From NCBI GenBank assembly GCA_030038255.1, contig JASHPH010000298.1:1-47397 (forward strand): 47,397 nt of DNA. Reading direction: 5' to 3'. The notes under the pieces are model-generated. The model was not told the origin of the DNA. It saw nothing but the letters and a program-made list of their open reading frames with translations, and made no database searches. The DNA is from Candidatus Sulfotelmatobacter sp. GTDB taxonomy: Bacteria > Acidobacteriota > Terriglobia > Terriglobales > Acidobacteriaceae. The position numbers were made by a program, and so were the translations under genes. Within the stretch, counting starts at the first letter, position 1; every line of letters begins with the position of its first letter. This document shows, piece by piece, positions 8,949 to 17,667 of the stretch.

Positions 8949-9089
8949 TTGAAAGGGCGCGCCTTAAAGCGTGCGCCAGGCAACTGCAACGAGCGCGGCT
9001 TTAGCCGCTGAGGGAACGTTGCCTCAGGGCCTGAAGGCCCAACGCAACTGGGGCTTTCGGGCGGCGTGGCTGAAGCCACGCCCTTTCAA
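8949..9089. repeat. Palindromic repeat element between permease and fusion-protein genes
   Basis: The outer arms TTGAAAGGGCG (8949-8959) and CGCCCTTTCAA (9079-9089) are perfect inverted copies. Inside are hairpin words such as GGCGTGGCTGAAGCCACGCC, GCGGCTTTAGCCGC and CAGGGCCTGAAGGCCC. It is built on the same principle as the element at 7560-7707 but has a different sequence. No coding potential was recognised. Confidence 0.7.
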
Positions 9090-9148
9090 AGCGGTGCGGA
9101 GAGATATTGAAGGAAACAATCTGAGCGAGCAGTTCGTAGTTTTCAAAT

Positions 9149-10531
9149 ATGGCGATTGATACCAAACACGAAGATCTGCGGAGCTTGCGCATTGACCGCT
9201 CGCAGCGCGGCGATAATGGCGCCGGCGAGCCGCCGACCTGGGCGCGACGTTACATCATCGTTGGGATCGCGGTAGTCGTGCTGCTCGGCTTAGTCACCCT
9301 CGCCTACCGTGTCTTGTCTGCGAGCGTGCCGGAAGTCGAAGTCGCCCGCGCCGCCGCCGAGTCGAGCGACGTGGGAGGAACGGTGCTTTCGGCGACCGGC
9401 TACATCGTGGCCCATCACACTATCAACGTGAACTCAAAAGTGACGGGCCGCTTGGCGTGGATTGGCGTGGAGAAGGGCGACAAGGTTAAAGAGGGCCAGG
9501 TGCTGGTCCGCCTGGAAGATCAGGAATTTCGCGCCGCGTACGAGCAGGCCGAAGGTGCTGTCGCCAATGCTCGCTCCTATCTCGAAGAGCTGCAGCACGG
9601 TTCGCGGCCGGAGGAGATTCAGCAGGCGCAGCATAATCTCGATGAAGCCCGCGCGACGCTGGTGAACGACAAGCTTACGCTCGACCGCACGAAGGAGCTC
9701 GCCACGGCGGGCGTGGTTTCGCGGCAGCAACTCGACGATGCGACCGCCAAGTTTGAGGCCGATCAGGAGCGCGTGAATTCGTTGCAGAAAGCGTTTGAGC
9801 TGACGCACATCGGTCCCAGGCAGGAGGAGATCGCCCGCGCCCAGGGCGCTCTCGTGCAGGCACAGGGGCAGCTTGATTATGCGAAATCGCAGCTGGATGC
9901 GACGATCATTCGCGCACCCGTGACCGGCACGATTCTTGATCGAACAGCAGAAAAAGGTGAACTCATCACGGCACAGTTTGCCAGCGGATCGGCGGGCGGG
10001 CCGCAGGGATCGGTTGTATCGCTCGCTGACCTGAACGATCTGCAGGTCGAGCTCGATATCGCCCAGGCCGACTTTGCTCGGCTGAGCCCAGCGCAAAAGG
10101 CAAAGGTCACGACCGACACGTATCCGGACAAGGAATACGACGGCGAGATCGCGCAAATCTCGCCTGAGGCGAACCGGCAGAAAGCGACGGTGCAAGTCAA
10201 AGTTCAGGTGCTGAACCCGGACAAGTATCCCGAGATCCAGCTGCGGCCGGAGATGAACGCCACCGTAAAATTTCTCGCCAATGAGACACAGAAGGGCGCA
10301 AAAGGCCCACAGGGCGTCTTTGTGCCCGCGACGGCGATTCGCGATCGCGACGGCAAGAAGATTGTTCTGATTGCCTTCAACGGCAAGGCGGTCGCGCGCG
10401 AAATTCACGTACTGAGCCAGCGCAGCGACGGAGCGCTGGTCGACGGACTGGTCGGCGGCGAAAGCGTCATCACGACTGCACCAGCAACTTTGAAGGACGG
10501 GGACAAAATCAAAATCAAAGGTCAAAACTAA
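9149..10531 (+). CDS. Periplasmic membrane fusion protein (HlyD/MacA/DevB family)
   Basis: A cytoplasmic N-terminus and one membrane helix (about 32-55, YIIVGIAVVVLLGLV) precede the barrel-sandwich half-motif VNSKVTGRLAWIGVEKGDKVKEG. A long alpha-helical hairpin follows (about 125-245, with repeats of the PRQEEI/RPEEIQQAQ kind). Then come the second lipoyl half (ATIIRAPVTGTILDR), a beta-barrel and a membrane-proximal domain. Such proteins link an inner-membrane ABC permease to an outer-membrane channel. No TolC-like gene is in the window. It lies between the permease genes and the ATPase gene, all on the same strand. Confidence 0.9.
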   Translation: MAIDTKHEDLRSLRIDRSQRGDNGAGEPPTWARRYIIVGIAVVVLLGLVTLAYRVLSASVPEVEVARAAAESSDVGGTVLSATGYIVAHHTINVNSKVTGRLAWIGVEKGDKVKEGQVLVRLEDQEFRAAYEQAEGAVANARSYLEELQHGSRPEEIQQAQHNLDEARATLVNDKLTLDRTKELATAGVVSRQQLDDATAKFEADQERVNSLQKAFELTHIGPRQEEIARAQGALVQAQGQLDYAKSQLDATIIRAPVTGTILDRTAEKGELITAQFASGSAGGPQGSVVSLADLNDLQVELDIAQADFARLSPAQKAKVTTDTYPDKEYDGEIAQISPEANRQKATVQVKVQVLNPDKYPEIQLRPEMNATVKFLANETQKGAKGPQGVFVPATAIRDRDGKKIVLIAFNGKAVAREIHVLSQRSDGALVDGLVGGESVITTAPATLKDGDKIKIKGQN

Positions 10532-10574
10532 CAGGGACAAAACTAAGAAGACGCAATCCTAAGAAAGGGTAATC

Positions 10575-11288
10575 ATGAGCACAGTCGCACAAACTAACGT
10601 TGCCACCAGCACCAAAGTCGTGCAGGCGCGGGGCGTCACGAAAATCTTCAAGCGCGACGCCTTCGAAGTGAAGGCGCTGGATGATGTCTCCATCGATATC
10701 GCCAAGGGAGAATTCCTTGCGCTCATGGGCCCTTCGGGCTCGGGCAAAACCACGCTGCTGAATATGATCGCCGCGATTGATCGCCCGACGGGCGGCGAAC
10801 TGCTGGTGCAGGGGCAGGATATTTTCCGCTTCAGCGACGGCCAGATTGCCCGCTGGCGCAACGAGCACATCGGCTACGTGTTTCAGACGTTCAATCTGAT
10901 TCCTGTGCTCACTGCGTTTGAGAACGTGGAGTTGCCGCTGCTGCTGACCAAGCTGAATGCGCAACAGCGCCGCGACCACGTGGTGACGGCACTGAAACTG
11001 GTTGGACTGGAAGATCGCGCCGACCACCTGCCCAAGCAGCTTTCCGGCGGACAGGAACAGCGCGTAGCCATTGCGCGGGCCATTGTCAGCGATCCGACTT
11101 TACTGCTCGCTGACGAGCCGACAGGAGACCTCGACAGCCACTCGGCCACGGAGGTTTTGGAGATTCTGAAGCGGTTGAATGAGGACTTTCACAAGACGAT
11201 CGTGTTGGTCACACACGATCCGCACGCGGCTTCGTACGCGCACGTGACCCGGCACCTGGAAAAAGGAATGCTGCTGCCGCCGGGCTAA
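10575..11288 (+). CDS. ABC transporter ATPase (LolD/MacB/DevA type)
   Basis: This 237-residue nucleotide-binding subunit has all its motifs: Walker [10 protein letters not shown] (52-60), Q-loop in [10 protein letters not shown], signature LSGGQ (156-160), Walker [13 protein letters not shown] and switch His in [15 protein letters not shown] and the general layout match the LolD/MacB group, which powers FtsX-type permeases. An AAAGGG ribosome site lies 7 bases before the ATG. It closes the five-gene operon and is the only ATPase in it, so it should energise one or more of the three permeases. It is the partner that points to export, not uptake. Confidence 0.92.
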   Translation: MSTVAQTNVATSTKVVQARGVTKIFKRDAFEVKALDDVSIDIAKGEFLALMGPSGSGKTTLLNMIAAIDRPTGGELLVQGQDIFRFSDGQIARWRNEHIGYVFQTFNLIPVLTAFENVELPLLLTKLNAQQRRDHVVTALKLVGLEDRADHLPKQLSGGQEQRVAIARAIVSDPTLLLADEPTGDLDSHSATEVLEILKRLNEDFHKTIVLVTHDPHAASYAHVTRHLEKGMLLPPG

Positions 11289-11330
11289 CCGGCCGCTTCC
11301 GTGTACGACACCGCCCCGAAGCGCGACCGC

Positions 11331-11855
11331 TCAGGCGTGTGCGAAGTTCGAGACAACAGGGGTTGATTCCATTGCAGGACTCGCATCTGCTACCCAGCGC
11401 CAGGCGCGTTTGCCGTTGCTGGCGTGCACGGCTTCGGCCTCGCCATATTCCACCAGGCGGTTCAGTACCGTTGTCACGGAGGCCATCGGATCCTTGTGCC
11501 GCGCCAGCATGGCGGGCAGCTTCTGCTCGAAATATTCGCAGATGTCGCGTGCGCTCAAGGCGCGTCCGGATTCCATCAGAATCATGCGGCATGCCTTGGT
11601 GAATCCCGGCTGGCGGCCGTTGGTCTTGCGGTCGACCAACTCCATGAGTTCATCGTTCAGCACCCCATCGCCAAACAGATTCGCCAGGCCACTAATGGTT
11701 TGCTTGACGGTGCCGATGCGCTTGACCACTTCGGCGCGCTGCTGCATCAATTGGCGTAGCTCCTCGTGCGCCTGACGGATTACTTCCTGCACGTGCGCCA
11801 TGTCATATTTGTCTGTTGGCTTGAGCGAACCGTTCGTCTTGTGCGCGTTTTCCAT
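11331..11855 (-). CDS. Small coiled-coil plus winged-helix-like protein, function unknown
   Basis: Of 174 residues, about 20-70 form a charged helical/coiled-coil region (VIRQAHEELRQLMQQRAEVVKRI). About 85-150 resemble a winged-helix domain of the HARE-HTH/RNA-polymerase-delta kind (GFTKACRMILMESG, SARDICEYFEQ, SVTTVLNRLVEYGEAEAV). It could bind DNA or be an RNA-polymerase accessory factor, but no family assignment is secure. Its 3' end converges on the export operon; only 42 bases separate the stops. Confidence 0.7.
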   Translation of the reverse strand: MENAHKTNGSLKPTDKYDMAHVQEVIRQAHEELRQLMQQRAEVVKRIGTVKQTISGLANLFGDGVLNDELMELVDRKTNGRQPGFTKACRMILMESGRALSARDICEYFEQKLPAMLARHKDPMASVTTVLNRLVEYGEAEAVHASNGKRAWRWVADASPAMESTPVVSNFAHA

Positions 11856-12202
11856 GCCATCCCCCAGAAGTGGTCACTCCAGATTGATCAAGGCGCCGCA
11901 AGATCAGCGCTTCCAAACGCAAAGTTCCTGATGGCCGCACATGCGGCCCCGCGAGAGGCAAAATCCCGCTTTGAGTGTCTATACGATGGACCCCTCTCCG
12001 CAGTTCCCCTGAAGGTTTGAATGCGGAAACCGGAGCCGCCAAACCCACAGGAACTGTTTGATTAGACGCAGGAATTGCCGATTGGTTAACCGGCGAGAAT
12101 GTGAAAGTGACGAATCCGCATTGCCGAACTGCGAACGTCGAGGGACGAGGGACGACTGCACCCGAATCGATGCAGCCCCTGAGCCCTGAGTTGCCGTGGA
12201 GG
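11856..12202. other. Intergenic stretch with no clear gene
   Basis: About 350 bases lie between two minus-strand genes. A minus-strand frame here contains a protein-like patch (VTFTFSPVNQSAIPAS) that could be a remnant of a secreted beta protein. It has no credible start and I cannot place it. It probably also holds the promoter of the gene at 11855. Confidence 0.35.
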
Positions 12203-13441
12203 TCAGTGCAGAAAGATGACCAGCAACCGGCCGTCGGAGTGGTAACCGTCACCCGTGGCGTTCTTGGCGTCCTGGACCGGATTCGGCGGCAGGTAATAGC
12301 TCACCGATTTGACTTGATTCGCCTTCTGCAGGCTGCTGCCGATGTTGTCGCGCTCGCCGTCGACGGCGGGATCAATCTTGTGCGTGACGCTATTGTTCCG
12401 CTTGTCTTTGGCGAAGCCAATGTCGTGCGTTCCCGCGCCCACCCAGACCTCCTGTCCCTTCCAGATGAACGGCGCTTTCCAGATGCGGAAGTGGTGGCGG
12501 CTGGCGACCATGGCGATGGGTTCGGCCATTTCGTAGCCAAAATCCTGCTTGCGCCCGAACAGGTACAGCGTGCTCATGGGCATCTGCAGGTAGTCCTTGT
12601 TTTCGTAGGTCTCCTCAATGGCGTTCAGGACCGCCTTCTTGTTTTCCGTATCGGCCACGTGCCATGAGGCGGCATCGAGGGCGGCTTGCACGTCCTTCTG
12701 CTGCCCAACGATCACGAAGTTCACCATGTCGCCGAGATTCTGGAACTGGTCGTTGACCCGGCGTGGCAGGCTATCCAGATTCTTACGTAGGTCTCCATCC
12801 AGCGATGCAGTCGACACCTGGAGCGGAGCGGTCGATGTGGCACCGCTGCCGGAGCCGGATTCCGACTTGCCCATGCCGAACTGCCCCGCCATGAAAATCT
12901 GCGCGGCTCCGGCCAATTCGGACTTGAGCTGCTGTCCACGGTTCTGCTCGCTGCTGGAGGTATTGGCAGGTGCGGAAGTGCTGGCATTTCCGCCAGCGGG
13001 GATTTTGTGCACTGTTATGTTGAATCCTGCAATACACCCCCCGCCACCGGCCACGTTCAACCCGAGAAACAAGTGAGAAGGTTCCTCGATGTGTAACGTG
13101 GCTTGCTTTCCCACCAGGATGGGAGAGGCGCCCTGCGCGTGCAATCGTGCGATGAGCGCCACGGCCGGCGCGGAAGGCAAGGGCAGGCTACTGGCGTCGC
13201 TCGAATAGCACGGGGATGGCGCAGAGGATGCTGCAGCGGATGGAGCAGAGAGCGTCTCTGCGGCGAGCTCCTTGATTTCCACTGTGTCTCCGGTTTGCAG
13301 GTCGAGACCGGTATCGGTCCAGGGTTGCGAAGCGGAGACCTGAAAGTTGAAATCTTGGGTAGACGAGCTGGCCTGCGCCTGAAGCGGAGAGGCGCTCATC
13401 AGCAGGATGGTGAGGAGCGCAAAGATGCAATGTCTGACCAT
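12203..13441 (-). CDS. Secreted protein with LecA-like N-terminal domain and LssY_C domain
   Basis: The 412-residue protein starts with a signal peptide (MVRHCIFALLTILLMSASPL, cut after AQA). Residues about 28-155 resemble the galactose-binding PA-I lectin (LecA) fold: WTDTGLDLQTGDTVEI, ALIARLHAQG and LFLGLNVAGG. A Ser/Gly-rich linker follows. About 230-400 match the LssY C-terminal domain: VNFVIVGQQKDVQAALDAASW, MSTLYLFGRKQDFGYE and GQEVWVGAGTHDIGFAKD. LssY_C is found alone or fused to PAP2 phosphatase modules; its biochemical role is unsettled. A secreted lectin-like/LssY_C pair suggests an envelope or glycoconjugate function. It is divergent from the hybrid kinase gene. Confidence 0.75.
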   Translation of the reverse strand: MVRHCIFALLTILLMSASPLQAQASSSTQDFNFQVSASQPWTDTGLDLQTGDTVEIKELAAETLSAPSAAASSAPSPCYSSDASSLPLPSAPAVALIARLHAQGASPILVGKQATLHIEEPSHLFLGLNVAGGGGCIAGFNITVHKIPAGGNASTSAPANTSSSEQNRGQQLKSELAGAAQIFMAGQFGMGKSESGSGSGATSTAPLQVSTASLDGDLRKNLDSLPRRVNDQFQNLGDMVNFVIVGQQKDVQAALDAASWHVADTENKKAVLNAIEETYENKDYLQMPMSTLYLFGRKQDFGYEMAEPIAMVASRHHFRIWKAPFIWKGQEVWVGAGTHDIGFAKDKRNNSVTHKIDPAVDGERDNIGSSLQKANQVKSVSYYLPPNPVQDAKNATGDGYHSDGRLLVIFLH

Positions 13442-13643
13442 ATCTCACTTCCAGATGATGAAGATTCTTTAACCTTCATTATCGTCCTGAGCAATCCTAC
13501 AGCACCAGCCCTTCGTAATGGTTAGTCCCGAAAAAGAGCCATCCCCGAATTGGGAGCCTCCGCCGTGCGAACGCCGTCAACTCGCTCGGAGGGAGCCAAC
13601 CCGTTTGCCGTGGGTCTCCGATGGTAGACAACAAGGAGCCGCA

Positions 13644-15626
13644 GTGCTAACGGCTGTAAAACCCGCTATAGCAGCCACGCCATTGTCGGTATTGCTCGTG
13701 GGTGCAAGAGAGGAGGATTTCTTCCTGGTTCGCGAAATCCTGGAGCGGAATCGACACACGCTCGCGGCGGACCTGGATCACGCCCACACGCTCGAAGAGG
13801 CCAAGGCGATGCTGCAACAGAAAGCGTACAGTTTATTGCTGTTTCAGCATGACACCGACAACTCCGAGGCCGTCCAGCTTCTTTCCCAAATTCAGCATAC
13901 GCGGGTCACCATCCCCTTCATCCTGCTCACCGAAGACGCCGATGAAAGAACGATCGCAGAGATCATTGAAGCAGGAGCGTGGAATTGCGTGCCCCGGTCG
14001 CGACTGGATGGCGCCACTCTGATGCGGACCATCCACAGCACTCTGGCCCTGCACTCGCTGCAGCAGGAACAGCAGATCGCCGAAAAATCGCTGCGGAAAC
14101 TTTCGCGCGCCGTCGAGCAGTCACCGGACGCGGTCATGATCACCGACCGTCACGGAATCATTGAGTACGTCAACCCTGCGTTCGAGGCCTTGACTGGCTA
14201 CAGCCGCGAAGAGGCTTGCGGCACAACTCCGGCCATCCTCAAGTCGGGGGAGCAGGGACCCGACGTTTACCGCGAACTGTGGCAAACCATCCTGGCGGGC
14301 AACGTATATCGCGGCATTCTGGTCAACCGCAAGAAGAACGGCGAAAGGTACTGCGTGGAAGAAAGCATCAGCCCAGTGCGCGACACCGAAGGGCAAATCA
14401 CGCATTTCATCTCGAACGGGCGCGATCTGACCGAGCGGCACCGTCTGGAGGCAGAACTCCAGCAAGCGAAAAAGATGGATGCCATCGGGAATCTGGCCGG
14501 CGGCGTGGCTCACGATTTCAACAATCTGCTTACGATCATTACCAGCTACGCCGAACTTGCTCTCGACAATGTGATTCCCAGCGGTCCGCTGCAGGCCAAG
14601 ATTCAGGAGATTCTATCGGCGGCGCGGCGAGCGGCAGAACTCACGCGGCAACTGCTGGCCTTCAGCCGGAAACAACCGCAGATCCTGCGCGTGGTGGACC
14701 TGAATTCCGTGATTGCGAGCATCACCAAGACGCTCCCTCGCCTCATCGGCGAAGATATCGAACTGATTTTCCGGCCCGGTGAACAAATCGGCCGCGTACG
14801 CGTCGACCCCGTTCAGATCGAGCAGATTCTCATGAACCTTGCCGCTAACGCCCGCGACGCCATGCCGCAGGGTGGACGCCTTCAGATCGAGACCGGCACC
14901 GTGACGCTCAACGACGAGTACATCCACTGTAAGCAGGCCGCCATTCCTGTCGGCCAATACGTCCTGATCACGGTGAGCGACAACGGAGCCGGGATCCCCG
15001 AGCACCAGTTGCCCCACATTTTCGAGCCCTTCTACACGACAAAAGCGCCGGGAGAAGGAACCGGGCTGGGACTTGCCACGGTCTACGGAATCGTGAAGCA
15101 AAACAAGGGGTTCATCTGGGCCTACAGCGAGCCCAACATGGGCACGGTGTTCAAGATTTACTTGCCCTGTGTGGCGGAGCGGCATCAGACCGAAGCAGGG
15201 GCGGAGAGTGCTCCCGCCGCGCTGCCCCGCGGCTCGGAAACCATACTTCTGGTGGAAGATGAACTCGCTGTCCGTCGTGCCGCGGCAGAATTTCTCACAC
15301 TGCAGGGCTATAAGGTATTAGAAGCAAAAGACGGTGTCGACGCACTTTCGATCGCGGGCCATCATGGTTCGCCCATCCACCTGGCAGTCACCGACGTGGT
15401 GATGCCTCAGATGAGCGGCGGGCAATTGGCCAAAGAACTCAGCCGTCAGCGGCCCGGAACCAGGCTCCTGTTCGTTTCCGGATATGCCGGCAAAACGGTG
15501 CTCGACCACCACGTGGCCGGCCCCGCTTCGAATTTTTTGCAGAAGCCCTTCACCCTGAAACAGCTTTCCAGCAAAATTCGCGAAACGCTTGATCGCAACG
15601 ACACGTCAGCGGCGTGCACGCAGTGA
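13644..15626 (+). CDS. Hybrid sensor histidine kinase (pseudo-receiver, PAS, HisKA, HATPase_c, receiver)
   Basis: I chose the GTG at 13644 because AAGGAG lies 6 bases upstream. An ATG at 13518 is in frame, but the extra 42 residues are polar with no domain and lack a ribosome site. The order is: N-terminal receiver-like domain (about 14-130), PAS (AVEQSPDAVMITDRHGIIEYVNP), HisKA with the phospho-His in AGGVAHDFNNLL (about 290), HATPase with DNGAGIPE and GTGLGLATVYG, then a C-terminal receiver with acceptor Asp near 584 (TDVVMP) and Lys in LQKPF. In the first receiver the acceptor position reads Gln (LLLFQHD) and the acidic pair is lost, so it cannot be phosphorylated in the usual way. No membrane helix is present: a soluble sensor. 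No separate output gene is adjacent. Confidence 0.9.
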   Translation: MLTAVKPAIAATPLSVLLVGAREEDFFLVREILERNRHTLAADLDHAHTLEEAKAMLQQKAYSLLLFQHDTDNSEAVQLLSQIQHTRVTIPFILLTEDADERTIAEIIEAGAWNCVPRSRLDGATLMRTIHSTLALHSLQQEQQIAEKSLRKLSRAVEQSPDAVMITDRHGIIEYVNPAFEALTGYSREEACGTTPAILKSGEQGPDVYRELWQTILAGNVYRGILVNRKKNGERYCVEESISPVRDTEGQITHFISNGRDLTERHRLEAELQQAKKMDAIGNLAGGVAHDFNNLLTIITSYAELALDNVIPSGPLQAKIQEILSAARRAAELTRQLLAFSRKQPQILRVVDLNSVIASITKTLPRLIGEDIELIFRPGEQIGRVRVDPVQIEQILMNLAANARDAMPQGGRLQIETGTVTLNDEYIHCKQAAIPVGQYVLITVSDNGAGIPEHQLPHIFEPFYTTKAPGEGTGLGLATVYGIVKQNKGFIWAYSEPNMGTVFKIYLPCVAERHQTEAGAESAPAALPRGSETILLVEDELAVRRAAAEFLTLQGYKVLEAKDGVDALSIAGHHGSPIHLAVTDVVMPQMSGGQLAKELSRQRPGTRLLFVSGYAGKTVLDHHVAGPASNFLQKPFTLKQLSSKIRETLDRNDTSAACTQ

Positions 15627-15702
15627 TCGAGTGCCCGCGCCTCCCGGCTTGGGCGGTTCGTCGCAACTTGATTGAATCGAGCCCGGTTTGATCAAGCTTG
15701 GT

Positions 15703-15732
15703 TTGATCGTCTAACGGGCGAGTCCCTATAAT
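15703..15732 (+). promoter_or_regulatory. Sigma-70-type promoter for the ArnT-like gene
   Basis: TTGATC (15703-15708) and a perfect TATAAT (15727-15732) are separated by 18 bases. Transcription would start near 15739, leaving a 5' leader of only about a dozen bases before the ATG at 15752. The word GGTTTGATC occurs twice just upstream. Confidence 0.65.
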
Positions 15733-15751
15733 CAGCCTGCGCGGACTCCGC

Positions 15752-17611
15752 ATGAACCTTCCCACAGGCCTTCAGTCCCAACCAGTTCAACGGTCTTCTT
15801 CTACGTCGCGGTCTCCGTCGTCATGGTCGTCGTCTTTAGTGACGTCGCTATTGGTTCTGGTTGCGCTGTGGCTCGCCATCTACGTTGCGGGAATGTTTAC
15901 GCCGCCGCTGCTCGACGATGTCGATACCGTCCACGCCGAGGCCGCGCGCGAAATGCTGCTGCGGCACGAGTGGGTGACGCTTTACATTAACGGGCTACGT
16001 TACCTGGAAAAGGCGCCGCTGATGTACTGGGGCGTGGCCCTAAGCTACAAAGTTTTCGGCATAAGCGACTGGAGTACGCGCCTGCCGCTGATGTTGGGTG
16101 TGCTCGCCACGATTCTGGCCACCTACGCATTGGGCCGCTTCGCATTCGGCGCCCGGGGCGGATTTTATTCCGGCGTGGTGCTGGCTACATCGATTGGCCC
16201 ATATATCTTCACGCGCTTCATGATTCCCGACGTTCTGGTCGGGCTGTGGCTGACGATCTCATACTTGTTTTTTCTGCGCTCGCTCGAAGAAGACCCTCCG
16301 TCGCGCCTCACCTGCTGGGGATTTGCGGTAGCGTGCGCATTGAACGTTCTCACCAAGGGCCTGATCGGGCTGGTATTTCCCATCGGCACCATCGGTGTCT
16401 ATTTGCTTCTGACCCGCAACTTGCAGCACTTGGCCAAGCTGCGCGTGGTCTCGAGCACGCTGGTTTTTCTTGCGCTCGCCGCCCCGTGGCACATACTTGC
16501 TGCGATTCGTAATCCGCCGCAGGGGCAGGCGCGCGGCTTTCTCTGGTTCTATTTCGTTAACGAACATTTCCGCCGTTTCATCGGCACACGCGAACCGCCC
16601 GGGTATGACACGGTCCCGCTGCTGCTGTTCTGGGCGTTTCTGGTTCTCTGGCTTGTGCCCTGGGCGGTGTTTCTGCCACCGGCGATGAAGAGTGTGCCGT
16701 GGCGGCATCTTGCCTTAGCGCTGTCCCGAGTTCAGCGGGCGAATTTGTTTTTTTTCCTTTGGCCGCTGGTGATTTTGCTCTTCTTCAGCTTCTCGACGCG
16801 GCAGGAGTACTACACCATTCCGGCGCTGCCCGCAGTGGCATTGCTCGCAGGAGGCTGGCTGGCTCGCGAATCATCAGCGGACGCCGCGGAAGCCGATCAA
16901 CGTGCGGGGTGCGTGTCTTCGCTCGTTCTGATGATCGTTGGCGTTATCGGAGCGGCCGTGGGGCTTGCGCTATTCACAATGACTCGCCAGCCGCCCGCCG
17001 GAGCCGATTTGGCGGAACTGCTGAAGAAGAATCCCCAGGATTACGACCTTTCGCTCGGCCATGTGCTCGACTTCACACCACAGGCACTGGGAATGTTTCG
17101 CGGCCCGCTGCTCGGCGCGTGCCTGGCTCTGCTGTTTGGGACGGTGCTGAACTGGTGGCTGCGTCGCAAAGGCAAGCCAGCGTTTGGAAACGTCGCTCTA
17201 TCCCTGATGATGGTTGGCCTGCTCACGTGCGTTCACATATCGTTCGCCAGGTTCTCGCCGATTCTCTCGTCGTACGATCTCGCCGCGGCGATTGAAAAGG
17301 TCTATCGCCCCGGGAATCTCATCGTCATTGACGGTGAGTACCACGAAGCATCGACTCTGAATTTTTATCTCCGCACTCCCGTGCGCGTGCTGCATGTCCC
17401 GACCGGTGCATTGTGGTATGGCGAGAAATTCCCTGATGCGCCGCACGTGTTTGAGACGCAGCAGTCTCTCGCTGCGCTTTGGCCAGGACCTGCGCGCATT
17501 TTCGTTTGGACCGATCAGGACGATCCGAAGGAACTGGCCGGCTTGCCACATTTCCTGCTGGCGCGCAGTGGCGGCAAGTCGATCTTTATCAACGGCAGAC
17601 TCGACGAATAG
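15752..17611 (+). CDS. ArnT-like polyprenyl-phosphate sugar transferase (family 39)
   Basis: This 619-residue polytopic membrane protein has about a dozen hydrophobic helices. The first periplasmic loop carries the conserved acidic motif DDVDTVHAEAAREML (about 55-69), and LEKAPLMYWG follows, as in ArnT/PMT enzymes that move a sugar from undecaprenyl phosphate to lipid A or protein. RFMIPDVLVGLWL and ALNVLTKGLIGLV fit later helices. A C-terminal soluble part follows the last helix. Members are about 550-600 residues, so it is full length. It lies just ahead of a glycosyltransferase gene on the same strand (56-base gap). The acceptor is unknown; lipid A or a hopanoid/glycolipid are the obvious candidates. 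Its N-terminal 25 residues are Ser-rich and may be non-essential. Confidence 0.85.
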   Translation: MNLPTGLQSQPVQRSSSTSRSPSSWSSSLVTSLLVLVALWLAIYVAGMFTPPLLDDVDTVHAEAAREMLLRHEWVTLYINGLRYLEKAPLMYWGVALSYKVFGISDWSTRLPLMLGVLATILATYALGRFAFGARGGFYSGVVLATSIGPYIFTRFMIPDVLVGLWLTISYLFFLRSLEEDPPSRLTCWGFAVACALNVLTKGLIGLVFPIGTIGVYLLLTRNLQHLAKLRVVSSTLVFLALAAPWHILAAIRNPPQGQARGFLWFYFVNEHFRRFIGTREPPGYDTVPLLLFWAFLVLWLVPWAVFLPPAMKSVPWRHLALALSRVQRANLFFFLWPLVILLFFSFSTRQEYYTIPALPAVALLAGGWLARESSADAAEADQRAGCVSSLVLMIVGVIGAAVGLALFTMTRQPPAGADLAELLKKNPQDYDLSLGHVLDFTPQALGMFRGPLLGACLALLFGTVLNWWLRRKGKPAFGNVALSLMMVGLLTCVHISFARFSPILSSYDLAAAIEKVYRPGNLIVIDGEYHEASTLNFYLRTPVRVLHVPTGALWYGEKFPDAPHVFETQQSLAALWPGPARIFVWTDQDDPKELAGLPHFLLARSGGKSIFINGRLDE

Positions 17612-17667
17612 CGGTCTCTCACGTTTCCTTGCCACAAGATTCTATCGCGAATTAACATAAAGGACAC

